Shown: positions 1 through 7,756 of the stretch, one piece after another
How the letters are laid out: each line of letters begins with the position of its first letter
How positions within the stretch are numbered: position 1 is the first letter of the stretch
Assembly: GCA_027076245.1 (NCBI GenBank)
Contig: JALTKC010000310.1
Location: forward strand, 1 to 16,644
DNA: 16,644 nt
Direction: 5' to 3'
Origin: Gammaproteobacteria bacterium
Lineage (GTDB): Bacteria > Pseudomonadota > Gammaproteobacteria > GRL18
The notes under the pieces: model-generated
Seen by the model: only the letters and a program-made list of their open reading frames with translations
The model's database searches: none
What the model was told of the DNA's origin: nothing
Position numbers and translations under genes: made by a program

Positions 1-135
1 CTGAATGGTAAATAATACCCGGTCTAATATCATCTGTTCAGCAAGCCCGGCAATTATACATAATGAAATTTCGGAAAACTATATTATTCCGTTTTTCATA
101 AGCTTTTTTACGTTAGTTTTAAAAAAAATTGCCTG
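1..135. other. Left-edge non-coding stretch with possible outward promoter
   Basis: This stretch lies downstream of the minus-strand secreted-protein gene and holds no convincing gene. On the minus strand TATAAT at 58-53 is a perfect -10 hexamer, but no good -35 sits at the right distance. It could start a transcript leaving the left edge. CGGAA (72-76) and TTCCG (87-91) can pair and are followed on the plus strand by five T, a weak terminator shape. A minus-strand frame stays open from 78 to 1 with an ATG at 33, but no Shine-Dalgarno site precedes it and it is too short to judge. Confidence 0.3.
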
Positions 136-1089
136 TCAGGGAAATATACCTGGAACATCATAGCCGCCTGGAAAGGCATTGACAGGGTTATAGGGGAGCA
201 GCCCCCCATTATTAGGGCCATAAATACCGCCATAATTGGGAAACATGGCCTGATAGGGATTCACAACCGGCACACCGCCTGTGCCACTCCATGGATATAC
301 AGAATAAGGGGAGACGCCGTAGCTGTTATACGTGCCATAGGAAGGACTAAGATGACTGTATCCCGGCACCATGTCAGGTGGTGTTACAATACCGGGAACC
401 GTACCAGGCAAGGTTCCCGGCGGCAGGGCATAAGTATATACCGGTACTGGGATATATCGGATTTGGGACTCAGCCTGATCAGCCGCCTGTTCAATACGGT
501 TAAGGGTATTTTTTAAAGGCTGTTTTGCTCTGGCTCTAAACTGCCCTATATCTTTTTTCTCCGGAAAAAAACGTTTAGCCTGACCTTGCGGTTTGTTTAT
601 CAAATCACTGACGTATACTTCTCTGGGCGGTTCCTGATAATAGGAGTCATCAGACTGATAATGCTGTTCAGGTTGATAACGGGATTGGCCATTATCAGTA
701 TGAGATCCCGACCGTTGGGCTTGCCGCCCAGAAGATATGTCGTCTCGGCCTCGGGTATCCTGGTAATCGGGTTGTGCAGAGTTTCTGCGGGAAAAATCAT
801 CGTATTTATAATGTTCAGAGCGCGGATATTCTGCACCCTTATCCGGATTTTCATAAGAATTCTGCTGTTGTGAGTATTGTCTCTGCGGGGCAACATTTTT
901 TTCATCAGGATAAACCCATTGCCGCTGTGACTCATAGCGTTGCGCCCGTTGTGCATCCACTTTTGTCTGCTCAGAGGGATCTGTAATGTCACTGGGAAAC
1001 ATATAGCTGCTTTGAGCAACAAGTGTGACCGGAATAAACAGACCGGACATGATAAGACTTAATTGTATATTTTTTTTGTTATAAAACAT
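136..1089 (-). CDS. Secreted low-complexity protein, Gln/Tyr/Arg-rich then Pro/Gly/Tyr-rich
   Basis: 317 residues; I do not recognise the family. Residues 1-26 look like a Sec signal peptide: KK near the start, a hydrophobic core (LSLIMSGLFIPVTLVA), then polar sequence. Residues about 30-160 are highly polar, rich in Gln, Arg, Ser, Tyr and Asp, and probably disordered. Residues about 165-205 are charged and may be helical. The last 100 residues are rich in Pro, Gly, Tyr and Asn (PGTLPGTVPG, YGGIYGPNNGG). It starts 48 bp after the potassium channel stop, with AGGA five bases before the ATG, so it is probably the last gene of that operon. The C-terminal composition recalls the sulfur globule-like protein encoded at 7872-8330, although no alignment is evident. 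A periplasmic or extracellular structural role is possible. Gene reality is likely; function is unknown. Confidence 0.75.
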   Translation of the reverse strand: MFYNKKNIQLSLIMSGLFIPVTLVAQSSYMFPSDITDPSEQTKVDAQRAQRYESQRQWVYPDEKNVAPQRQYSQQQNSYENPDKGAEYPRSEHYKYDDFSRRNSAQPDYQDTRGRDDISSGRQAQRSGSHTDNGQSRYQPEQHYQSDDSYYQEPPREVYVSDLINKPQGQAKRFFPEKKDIGQFRARAKQPLKNTLNRIEQAADQAESQIRYIPVPVYTYALPPGTLPGTVPGIVTPPDMVPGYSHLSPSYGTYNSYGVSPYSVYPWSGTGGVPVVNPYQAMFPNYGGIYGPNNGGLLPYNPVNAFPGGYDVPGIFP

Positions 1090-1137
1090 TATTGTCCTGT
1101 TACACTCATTATTTTTATCGATGGCTTTGATACCGGC

Positions 1138-3099
1138 TCAGCTTGCGGAACTTTCCTGTTGCGAATAGAGCTTTTTCTGGCGCAGTAGTTTGTGCCTGTA
1201 TATCCACTGCCAGACATACCCGCCGGGTAATTCATAACCGGTTCTAAGGTAATTGTAGACATTAATATTACTGACTGTCCAGCACATTAATTTCATACTT
1301 TCCGAATCACCACAGAACAGTAACTGATCCCCTTCCTTGATCTCAAAATCACCTTCCGGCAGGAGATAGTCTTTTAAACGCACCTTTTTAAAAGAGGTAA
1401 ACGGCCTGGCTGTTTGACCACTCATGCGGTTTAACTTTCGATGTAGCAGTAAGACCACACAATTGAGAGATTTATCCCGGTTCCGGGGATGCCGCAGCAT
1501 TTCATCCAGTGTGATTGTACCCTGTTTAAGAAAATAAGCTACTGCCGGGGTCTGCTGTTCCGATATTTCCAGCATCCAGGTATTCGGTACATCTTCTTCA
1601 ATAAAACCACTGATCCGGCTGATTAACAGGTTTGCCCAGGCATCTTTCTGACGTCTGGCCAGAGACAGAAATCTGTCCAGCATGGGCGTTTTTATAATAG
1701 AAAGAATTTCTCCGGCAATAATACTGGCCGGCTGCATAATAAAATCCAGCTCAGCCTGTTCAAATACCTTCTTGTTATGGCTATGATTCTGACGGGCAAC
1801 AGTAAACAGTTTGGGCTCTTCCTGGGCAAGTTCTTCCTGCTGCAGTTCATCATCCACCAGCAAATGATAGCGGCTGTTAAATGCCCTGTTCTGCTGCTTT
1901 GTCTGCCAGACTCTTCTTAACTCATCCTTGGCGGTAATAATAATGGAAAGATTATTGGCATCATTATCCGTGCCTGCCACAATGGCCACCGCGTCCGTAA
2001 TATTCGCTTCACGCAAAGTAATAGCCTCTGTCCCCTTACCATGAACACTGCCTTCCGGCGGATCAGTCAGCTCCGGCATGGCTTCAATAACCCTGGTATG
2101 AATACCAACATAATTTAAATGACGAGCTACGGCTTTGCCAAAACGCCCATAACCGCAGATAACCCAGAGCCCTTTTGGGGGGAAAACAGGCTCTTCCCGA
2201 ACCAGATGGGTTTTATTATTTTTTTTATCTTCACTTTTATCTTCATCAAGATAATGGACACTGGTTAACCACTCATATACCAGATAGGCACTGGGTGAAC
2301 GTATGGAAAGTGCCAGCCTGCGGGCAAATACTTCATAAGGGTTAATAATATGATTAGTGCCAAACGAGGCCATGTTAGCTTCCGCATCACTGCTATCAGC
2401 GCGACAAACCAGCATAAAGTCATTATCATCAATAACCCGTTTTTTAGTCAGCAAACGGGCAGCAATAGCTATTTTAAGATTAATATGATCTTTATTGGTC
2501 AGGGCGATAACCCCGCGACAGTTGGCTTTGGCTAAACCGGCTTTTTTAAGAACTTCAGGATAAGCAGCATTACCCACCAGGGCTGGAATATCTATATAAG
2601 GTTCATTAATCAGCAAATCATCAATACGATCCGGATCAATATCTATGACCACTGAAAGTATATGGTTTTCTGCCAGTTCATGAGCCAGCAGTTTACCCGT
2701 ATCACCGTATCCGCAAATCAGATAAAACGGCTCTTTAATACGCCTGATTTTACGCTTGAATTCATTTTCTTTAATAATTTTTTTGAACGTAGGATTTTGC
2801 AGAGTACTTAAAACCGCACCAATACTGTATAACCAGATGGTCACCGTAATATAGATACTGAATACCGTCCACATTCTCTGGGCATTGGTAAATTCATAGG
2901 GAATTTCACCAAAACCAATGGTTGACCCCATAAAGCTGACAAAGTAAAAGGCATGAAAAAAACTCATGTGCCAGACATTACCCTGATCATCCCGACCGGG
3001 GATCAGTACAAAACCCAGGATAACAACGGCATAACTGGTAATTAATAATAGTAAGGGCAGTCTGATCCGTTTAAGAAACAGAAAAGTCAGATTATTCAT
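1138..3099 (-). CDS. Two-TM potassium channel protein with two RCK (TrkA-N) domains
   Basis: 653 residues. Residues 13-34 and 76-100 are membrane helices flanking a pore loop with the filter-like TIGFGE at 60-65, where canonical channels have TVGYGD. A first Rossmann/RCK domain starts at about 124 with GYGDTG (130-135) and acidic D153 at the end of the second strand. A second starts at about 311 with GYGRFG (316-321) and E339 in the equivalent place. The rest continues into C-terminal RCK-like sequence. Channels of this plan let K+ cross the inner membrane and are gated by ligands on a cytoplasmic RCK ring. Two RCK domains in one chain resemble the double-RCK arrangement of some prokaryotic K+ channels. 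Its ATG overlaps the stop of the upstream membrane gene (TAATG), implying translational coupling. The channel family call is firm; ion selectivity and ligand are not shown. Confidence 0.9.
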   Translation of the reverse strand: MNNLTFLFLKRIRLPLLLLITSYAVVILGFVLIPGRDDQGNVWHMSFFHAFYFVSFMGSTIGFGEIPYEFTNAQRMWTVFSIYITVTIWLYSIGAVLSTLQNPTFKKIIKENEFKRKIRRIKEPFYLICGYGDTGKLLAHELAENHILSVVIDIDPDRIDDLLINEPYIDIPALVGNAAYPEVLKKAGLAKANCRGVIALTNKDHINLKIAIAARLLTKKRVIDDNDFMLVCRADSSDAEANMASFGTNHIINPYEVFARRLALSIRSPSAYLVYEWLTSVHYLDEDKSEDKKNNKTHLVREEPVFPPKGLWVICGYGRFGKAVARHLNYVGIHTRVIEAMPELTDPPEGSVHGKGTEAITLREANITDAVAIVAGTDNDANNLSIIITAKDELRRVWQTKQQNRAFNSRYHLLVDDELQQEELAQEEPKLFTVARQNHSHNKKVFEQAELDFIMQPASIIAGEILSIIKTPMLDRFLSLARRQKDAWANLLISRISGFIEEDVPNTWMLEISEQQTPAVAYFLKQGTITLDEMLRHPRNRDKSLNCVVLLLHRKLNRMSGQTARPFTSFKKVRLKDYLLPEGDFEIKEGDQLLFCGDSESMKLMCWTVSNINVYNYLRTGYELPGGYVWQWIYRHKLLRQKKLYSQQESSAS

Positions 3100-3482
3100 T
3101 AGCGGCGAACAACAACCGTTTCAATCACCAGTAATACTACTGAAGTAATATTAGCAATAAGCGCACCACCGGAAACAGATACAATGGTCGCCATAATGTC
3201 AGGCGTCACACCGGTATCTGAAACATGCTGGGAATAGCCCCAGATAAATGCGGCAGCCAGAAGGTGCAAATCGGCAACCAGGCTGGTGGCCAGAAGAACC
3301 GAACCGATATGGGTTCGATCACCGAGTTTAATAATGGTGGCAATTAAACTGATAATAATTGCCGCATACAGTTCCATAACATGATGATGGGCAGGGTTAT
3401 CAATATCACCGGCAAAAAAACCAAAGTTAATGGTCAGTGCAAAAACAATAAAAAAAGCAAAGGAAACTCTTTCAAAATCCAT
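3099..3482 (-). CDS. Four-helix inner-membrane protein, DUF6394-like
   Basis: 127 residues, with four predicted membrane helices at about 7-26, 37-52, 58-82 and 97-122, and short polar ends. A loop carries a histidine cluster (AHHH, 31-34) and HLLAAA follows in helix three. From memory it resembles the uncharacterised DUF6394 family of gammaproteobacterial membrane proteins; I could not check this. The ATG has AGGA six bases upstream. Its stop overlaps the channel start by one base, so the two proteins are probably made in balanced amounts. That makes a channel partner or accessory subunit a natural guess, though nothing in the sequence proves it. A possible promoter lies just upstream, after the terminator of the previous gene. 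Confidence 0.8.
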   Translation of the reverse strand: MDFERVSFAFFIVFALTINFGFFAGDIDNPAHHHVMELYAAIIISLIATIIKLGDRTHIGSVLLATSLVADLHLLAAAFIWGYSQHVSDTGVTPDIMATIVSVSGGALIANITSVVLLVIETVVVRR

Positions 3483-3505
3483 ACTATCCTGCCCTGGGTT
3501 GGTTT

Positions 3506-3541
3506 AACCTTAAGTATAGGCGCTATTGCAGGCAAAAAAAA
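3506..3541 (-). promoter_or_regulatory. Possible promoter of the membrane protein-channel operon
   Basis: On the minus strand TATACT at 3518-3513 matches five of six bases of the -10 consensus. It lies 31 bp before the start codon, giving a leader of about 24 nt with AGGA in place. The -35 would fall in the T-run of the upstream terminator (TTTTTT), a weak match. An independent promoter is expected because a strong terminator separates this gene from the GTPase gene. Confidence 0.4.
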
Positions 3542-3587
3542 GCGGTGTTAACGCCTATAACTTAATACAAGGTTAAACACCGCTTTT
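3534..3587 (-). terminator. Rho-independent terminator after the dynamin-like gene
   Basis: A perfect 12-bp stem pairs 3538-3549 (AAAAGCGGTGTT) with 3576-3587. On the minus strand it is followed by eight T (3541-3534). It lies 18 bp after the stop of the dynamin-like gene, so it ends that transcript. The other strand ends in TTTTATT and could terminate weakly the opposite way. A second, overlapping inverted repeat (3502-3522 with 3552-3578) is described under findings. Confidence 0.85.
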
Positions 3588-3604
3588 ATTACCTGATAAT
3601 AAAT

Positions 3605-5098
3605 TTAAGCTTCTGACTTAATTTCTGACTGAGCCTCAGCTTTTGCCTGTTCTTCTGCTTCCTTTCGACCCAGAGGATCGGCAAATTTATCATTAAGTGA
3701 TTTCACAAAGGTGTCTGCTTCATTGCGAACCCGCTCAATGGTTTTACGGGCTCTTCTGCCCCAGCCAGCCGGATTAACGGCAAAGACACTACGCATAGGA
3801 AAGGTGTTCTTTATAAAAGCCGCCGCTATATTACCCGGACCATTTTCTGTAGGCAGTGTTTTGACAATTTTTTTCGCCACTTTACTACGCACCCAGTAAT
3901 GAATACCGGCAAATACCGCAATAACCAGGCCGGCCGTAATACCCTGGGTAATTTTACTGGCTTTAAAACTTTCCAGCCAGGGCGGCTGAAAAGACCAGTC
4001 TGTCCAGTATCCGGCGTAAACTGAAAAACTAATAAGTACAGTAATGATTAGACCGTATAAAATACCATCAATAATCAGAACTTTTCTGGACCAGGCTTCC
4101 ATGGCCTGTTTAATTTTAGGTACCGCTGACTGTTCAATCTGGTTAGCGGTATTTTCCAGTGCCCCGATAATACGATAGACCCGCTCTACACTGACTTCCT
4201 GCATACGATGCTTAATTTCACCCAGATCAATATCCAGCTTTTCCTTGTAACGCTGTTTAAGATGTTCATCTTCAATGGGTTGAGCTACTTTTTCATTATA
4301 AATGCAGTAAAAGCGCCCAGTGGACAGACCGGTCTGAACAATGGCTCTCTGCCAGGCAGCAACCACCTGTTCAGCATTATCTTCCTTGGCTGTAGAGTCC
4401 ATCTGATTAAGAATAAACAGGAATTTACCAGCATCATTCCTGCGAATAGTGCCTTCTACCAGATGCTGTAAAGTATCTTTCATGGCACCGGGCTCAGGGT
4501 GTCTGGCATCAAAAAACACCAGCACCAGATCCGCCAGATCAATAATATGATCGGTAATTTTTAAGGTGGAGTTACGTTGTTCATCGGCGTCAAATCCAGG
4601 GGAATCAATCAGGATCTTGCCTTTTAATGCATCGCTTTTGCAGGTCTTTAACTGCAGATAGGTATCAATACGGCTGCCTTCTCCGGCAGCCACTTTTTCA
4701 ATTTCTTCACTGATCTGATAAAAAGGTAAGCGAGGATCAGCATCCAGAGCCAGACCAGGTAATACTCTGACCTGCTCATCCTGGCTGTAACAGATAACAG
4801 TAAACTTGTCATCCACCGCCTGATTGCCGGTTAACTGGAGGTTTACTCCAAGGTAACTATTAATGAAGGAAGATTTACCCGCTGAGAATGTACCCAGAAT
4901 AGAAATCAGCGGCCACCATGAAATGCTGGTTGCAAAAGATTGATCAGGGGTTAATAAACCCAGTCGATAACCGACTCTATCCAGCTCTTTAAATGAGTCA
5001 ACGGCATCAATTAAAATAGGATTCTCGGTGGCGAGATTGTCCTGTAAACTTTCCAGTCTTGATTTAAGTAACTTGCTTGGTCCTGCAAACATTGGCAC
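3605..5098 (-). CDS. Dynamin-like GTPase, membrane-anchored
   Basis: 497 residues. The GTPase domain has a P-loop GTFSAGKSS (69-77), a switch threonine at about 100 (DDKFT), G3 DSPG (165-168) and G4 NQMD (231-234), in the order of bacterial dynamin-family proteins. A helical part follows at about 295-338. Two membrane helices at about 340-362 and 384-402 are split by a short Trp/Pro-rich loop. The tail ends in a charged Glu/Lys/Ala-rich helix. Such GTPases bind and remodel membranes; here the GTPase faces the cytoplasm and the helices anchor it in the inner membrane. Start: GTG at 5098 has GGAG five bases upstream; the ATG two codons later sits eleven bases away and is less likely. It follows the coiled-coil gene by 31 bp and ends at a strong terminator, so it closes that operon. 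It is shorter than many bacterial dynamins. Cargo and fusion/fission role are unknown. Confidence 0.9.
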   Translation of the reverse strand: MPMFAGPSKLLKSRLESLQDNLATENPILIDAVDSFKELDRVGYRLGLLTPDQSFATSISWWPLISILGTFSAGKSSFINSYLGVNLQLTGNQAVDDKFTVICYSQDEQVRVLPGLALDADPRLPFYQISEEIEKVAAGEGSRIDTYLQLKTCKSDALKGKILIDSPGFDADEQRNSTLKITDHIIDLADLVLVFFDARHPEPGAMKDTLQHLVEGTIRRNDAGKFLFILNQMDSTAKEDNAEQVVAAWQRAIVQTGLSTGRFYCIYNEKVAQPIEDEHLKQRYKEKLDIDLGEIKHRMQEVSVERVYRIIGALENTANQIEQSAVPKIKQAMEAWSRKVLIIDGILYGLIITVLISFSVYAGYWTDWSFQPPWLESFKASKITQGITAGLVIAVFAGIHYWVRSKVAKKIVKTLPTENGPGNIAAAFIKNTFPMRSVFAVNPAGWGRRARKTIERVRNEADTFVKSLNDKFADPLGRKEAEEQAKAEAQSEIKSEA

Positions 5099-5129
5099 TC
5101 AAACTCCGCGTATTGTTAAAAATTTAATA

Positions 5130-5729
5130 TTAACGTACTGGAGGTGGAAAAGCCAATGGTCCGGGAGATCCTCTGCGATTATTACCCCAGGGCATCATAC
5201 TGTCAATGATACTTTCGCCAGGATTGGAAATACTCTTGTTCATACTCCACATATCACGCTGCATACCGATGATACCGGCACTCATAGCCTGCATATTGGT
5301 ACTCATACCATCAATACGCTGACTGACATTTTCAGCTGTTTGAGTCATATCACTGGTATTCTTCGACATAACCGGCATGGTATCAGAGACGACATTCGCT
5401 ATTCTGCGGGTACTTTTTTTCATTTCTATTACATTCGCTGAAATGACTTCCATATTCGTCGTAACCGACAGAGACATCTGGTTTACGGAACGAGCCATTT
5501 GCCGAACATCATTAGACAGGGAATGAACATCATGTGTCAGGTTAAAAATCAGATAATAACCATAGGCAGCCAGGACTATAAAGGCGAATAATGCCGTATA
5601 GACAATCAGTTGTAATCGTTGTCCCTTTACATCCGTTGCTCTTCTGCGATCCGCCAGTGTATCAGAATCAAAACCTGAGGCATCTTCTGTTTCATTGGTT
5701 AATTTGTGGTACAACCTTTTGATAGGCAT
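5130..5729 (-). CDS. Single-span membrane protein with Met-rich periplasmic coiled coil
   Basis: 199 residues; no family recognised. The N-terminal 37 residues are basic and probably cytoplasmic (RRR at 28-30). Residues 38-64 form one membrane helix. Residues 65-168 have seven-residue periodicity with Met, Val and Ile at core positions (SLSNDVRQMARSVNQMSLSV and similar), so an extended coiled coil is expected. By the positive-inside rule it lies in the periplasm. The end is Pro-rich (PGPLAFPPPVR). The heptads resemble chemoreceptor or laminin-like rods, but there is no HAMP domain and no conserved signalling tip, so a chemoreceptor is unlikely. AGGAGAGA lies just before the ATG. The dynamin-like gene follows after 31 bp, so the two are probably co-transcribed and may act together as a membrane scaffold; that part is inference. 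Confidence 0.8.
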   Translation of the reverse strand: MPIKRLYHKLTNETEDASGFDSDTLADRRRATDVKGQRLQLIVYTALFAFIVLAAYGYYLIFNLTHDVHSLSNDVRQMARSVNQMSLSVTTNMEVISANVIEMKKSTRRIANVVSDTMPVMSKNTSDMTQTAENVSQRIDGMSTNMQAMSAGIIGMQRDMWSMNKSISNPGESIIDSMMPWGNNRRGSPGPLAFPPPVR

Positions 5730-5890
5730 TTTTCTCTCTCCTAAGCATTAACCACCCCTTGATTATCAGGAAAACCCTTTTAATCTAAATGCAAATAATT
5801 CGCTTCAAAAATGGTCACAATTCAATTTCAGATCAAAAGTCCCTAATCTGGTGTTGGCAGATCTCTCCTTGTGAGACTTTCATTGCTTTT

Positions 5891-5916
5891 ATACTTACTG
5901 TTATCTTACTAAGTAT
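5891..5916 (-). other. Small hairpin at the stop of the TPR gene
   Basis: ATACTTA (5891-5897) and TAAGTAT (5910-5916) pair perfectly across a 12-nt loop, right after the stop of the TPR gene. The stem is AT-only and no U-run follows on the minus strand, so at best it is a weak terminator. The rest of the spacer up to 5729 is AT-rich and should hold the promoter of the coiled-coil gene if there is one; no convincing -35/-10 pair was found. Confidence 0.3.
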
Positions 5917-7100
5917 TATTGTATGAAATTTTCTGTTTCCACCTGTTTCTGTTTGTTATTTATTATTCTGCGTTGTTTATCCGACGCATTTTTATCCACA
6001 TCCGCTGTTTCAGCAACCACTCTCCAGGCTTCCCTGAATCGATAATGATTAACCAGCCGCTTTACAAAACGGGTATTGGCTGCCACATAATCACCCATCC
6101 GTCTCTGTGCTCGATACACATTAGCCAGTTCACCCATTACATCCGGTAATTCCGGTAACAATGCCGCAAGTCTGAGGTATTTCTCCTCGGCTACGGCATA
6201 CTCTCCCTGTTCCAGTGCCTTGCGTGCTTCTGCCAGAATCTTTTTCTGCTCCGCAGTTTTTATCACCGGCTTCACTTCCGGCACAGAGAATGATACAGAG
6301 GGTTTATTGTCTTTTATCTCTGTTACTGGCCGTATCTCTGCTACCGATTCCGTTTGTTCAGCCATATCCACAGCTGATTTTTCCGCTATGTCCGTTGCCG
6401 ACAAAAGCGAAATCATCTGATGACTTAACTGTTTTTGCCTGGAGCGGATCTGTTTCTGCAGGTTGTCATTTATCACTGGCTGCTGCGCAGACTCAGGTAC
6501 CTCAACTGACGGTACGGCTGCTACTGCTGTTACGGGCTTTTGCCCAAACGGTTCCCTTACATTTTCAGTCACCGCTTTTACCCGGGAATGATTATTAATT
6601 TCCTGTGGCTCAGGATAGGCCGTTTTATTCAGCACTGCCTGTTCATCAGGAAAAACAGGTTTCGGTTCCGTTACTGCTTTAACACCCATTACCTGTGTTC
6701 GGTTTCTTGCACGTACTGCCTTATCATAACTGTTGAGCCTTTCACGTTCCTCCCTGGAAAGTTTAAGCTGATACTGCCTCATTCGTTCTGAAAAACCCTG
6801 AGGATCCGGTAAGGGTTCGGCCTTTTCTGGATGACTTTTTATAGTAGCTGGACGGCTCTTTATAGTAGCTGGACGGCTCTTAGTAGTAGCTAGAGGGCTC
6901 TTTTCAATCACCTGATTTTCAATCGCCTGATACTTTATAGTATCGTTTTTAATACCGGCTGCGGAATCTGTTCCGGAGATGTTCTGCTCTTCCTGTTCTT
7001 CATTCCCCCAGCTCCAGTAAAAATACATAATCACCAAAACTATAGTAATAAGCGTCAGATGACTTAAGATCCACCGTAATACTTTCATCGAAGGTGACAC
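5916..7100 (-). CDS. Inner-membrane-anchored protein with disordered linker and C-terminal TPR
   Basis: 394 residues. A basic N-terminus and one helix (11-29) make a signal anchor, so the bulk should be periplasmic. Residues 33-280 are polar and low in complexity, with a 7-residue tandem repeat (TIKSRPA type, 71-92) and KAVTE repeated at 141-145 and 175-179. Residues about 283-350 read as tetratricopeptide helices (ARKALEQGEYAVAEEKYLRL, then a second pair). Start: GTG at 7100 has AAAGGA eight bases upstream; the in-frame ATG at 7088 has no site at a proper distance. It begins 20 bp after the parA-like stop, so the two are surely co-transcribed. TPRs mediate protein-protein contacts, so it may link a periplasmic partner to the membrane. 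Whether the N-terminal tail can touch the ParA ATPase in the cytoplasm is open. No specific family recognised. Confidence 0.8.
   Translation of the reverse strand: MSPSMKVLRWILSHLTLITIVLVIMYFYWSWGNEEQEEQNISGTDSAAGIKNDTIKYQAIENQVIEKSPLATTKSRPATIKSRPATIKSHPEKAEPLPDPQGFSERMRQYQLKLSREERERLNSYDKAVRARNRTQVMGVKAVTEPKPVFPDEQAVLNKTAYPEPQEINNHSRVKAVTENVREPFGQKPVTAVAAVPSVEVPESAQQPVINDNLQKQIRSRQKQLSHQMISLLSATDIAEKSAVDMAEQTESVAEIRPVTEIKDNKPSVSFSVPEVKPVIKTAEQKKILAEARKALEQGEYAVAEEKYLRLAALLPELPDVMGELANVYRAQRRMGDYVAANTRFVKRLVNHYRFREAWRVVAETADVDKNASDKQRRIINNKQKQVETENFIQ
6832..6903 (-). repeat. 21-bp tandem repeat inside the TPR gene
   Basis: Three 21-bp units (6832-6852, 6853-6873, 6874-6894) and part of a fourth encode consecutive T(I/T)KSR(P)A heptapeptides. 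The middle two units share the block from cggctct to agctgga with few changes. The repeat length keeps the reading frame, so unit gain or loss would only change the length of the basic, probably disordered linker. Confidence 0.85.
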
Positions 7101-7120
7101 GGAACGTTTCCTTTAATAAC

Positions 7121-7738
7121 TCAGGGATACAGCATACTGGCAAACTTGTTGACTTCTGCAGCGGCTTTACCCTTGGGTTCCAGTTCAAACACGGCCAGAC
7201 CTTCACTAAAAGAGCGCCTATAAGTGGTTCTCTGGTAAAGCCGGGTATCAATCAGGTCAATATGCGGCAGCATTTTCAGTGCATCTTCTGCCTCACCGGT
7301 TTCTCTGACCCCAATATGAGTATCAGCACGGTTTACAAAACCCAGCATCTGTGGCATATTTTTTTTACCACGTATGTCCAGCACCATTTTAATAAAGCGC
7401 TGTGTTGACCAGATATCCGCCTGACTGGGCGGTACCGGTACAATAATTCGATCGGTGATCTCAATGGCTTTTTTCATGGCATCGGTATCGGCAGTGCCGA
7501 TATCCACCAGAATCTGATCCTGTTGTGCTTTTTTTAGTTCATCAAAAGAACGACTGATCGAAATAACAGGTTCATATTCATCTTCTTCCCGAATATCCCC
7601 AACATCACTTAAAGTTGCCTGAGGGTCGAGGTCGAAAACCTGAACTTCATGATCATTCAGCGCCAGCCATACAGCCAGATTAAAGGTCACGGTGCTTTTT
7701 CCCGTTCCCCCTTTAAGATTACCTATTACCGTGATCAT
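7121..7738 (-). CDS. Orphan ParA/MinD-family ATPase
   Basis: 205 residues, the short ParA form without an N-terminal DNA-binding domain. The deviant Walker A motif KGGTGKST (9-16) has both lysines, the signature K9 and K14, so ATP-dependent sandwich dimerisation is expected. Walker A' is FDLDPQ (35-40). The Walker B region is ILVDIGT (76-82), where most ParAs have D-x-P. Family members bind ATP and non-specific DNA or membrane and move or position plasmids, chromosome origins, carboxysomes, chemoreceptor clusters and other cargo. No parB-like gene or parS-like site was seen nearby, so this is not chromosome segregation in the usual arrangement. AGGA lies eight bases before the ATG. It lies between the sulfur globule-like gene and the TPR gene and is probably translated from the same transcript as the latter. 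Cargo is unknown. Confidence 0.9.
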   Translation of the reverse strand: MITVIGNLKGGTGKSTVTFNLAVWLALNDHEVQVFDLDPQATLSDVGDIREEDEYEPVISISRSFDELKKAQQDQILVDIGTADTDAMKKAIEITDRIIVPVPPSQADIWSTQRFIKMVLDIRGKKNMPQMLGFVNRADTHIGVRETGEAEDALKMLPHIDLIDTRLYQRTTYRRSFSEGLAVFELEPKGKAAAEVNKFASMLYP

Positions 7739-7756
7739 TTATTATTCCTGTTCTTG

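Noticed and set aside
1..78. Partial minus-strand gene at the left edge
   Set aside because: The frame is open but has no start with a ribosome-binding site and is too short for family recognition.
600..1022. Other-frame open frames within the secreted-protein gene, on both strands
   Set aside because: They overlap a gene with signal peptide and ribosome-binding site, and show no domain or composition typical of a real protein.
3605..5098. Immunity-type GTPase or Era/EngA ribosome GTPase
   Set aside because: The two adjacent membrane helices after a helical stalk, and the lack of KH or tandem GTPase domains, favour the dynamin-like family.
5130..5729. Chemoreceptor (MCP) fragment
   Set aside because: The heptads are similar, but there is no sensor domain, HAMP domain or conserved signalling tip, and the coiled coil should lie in the periplasm.
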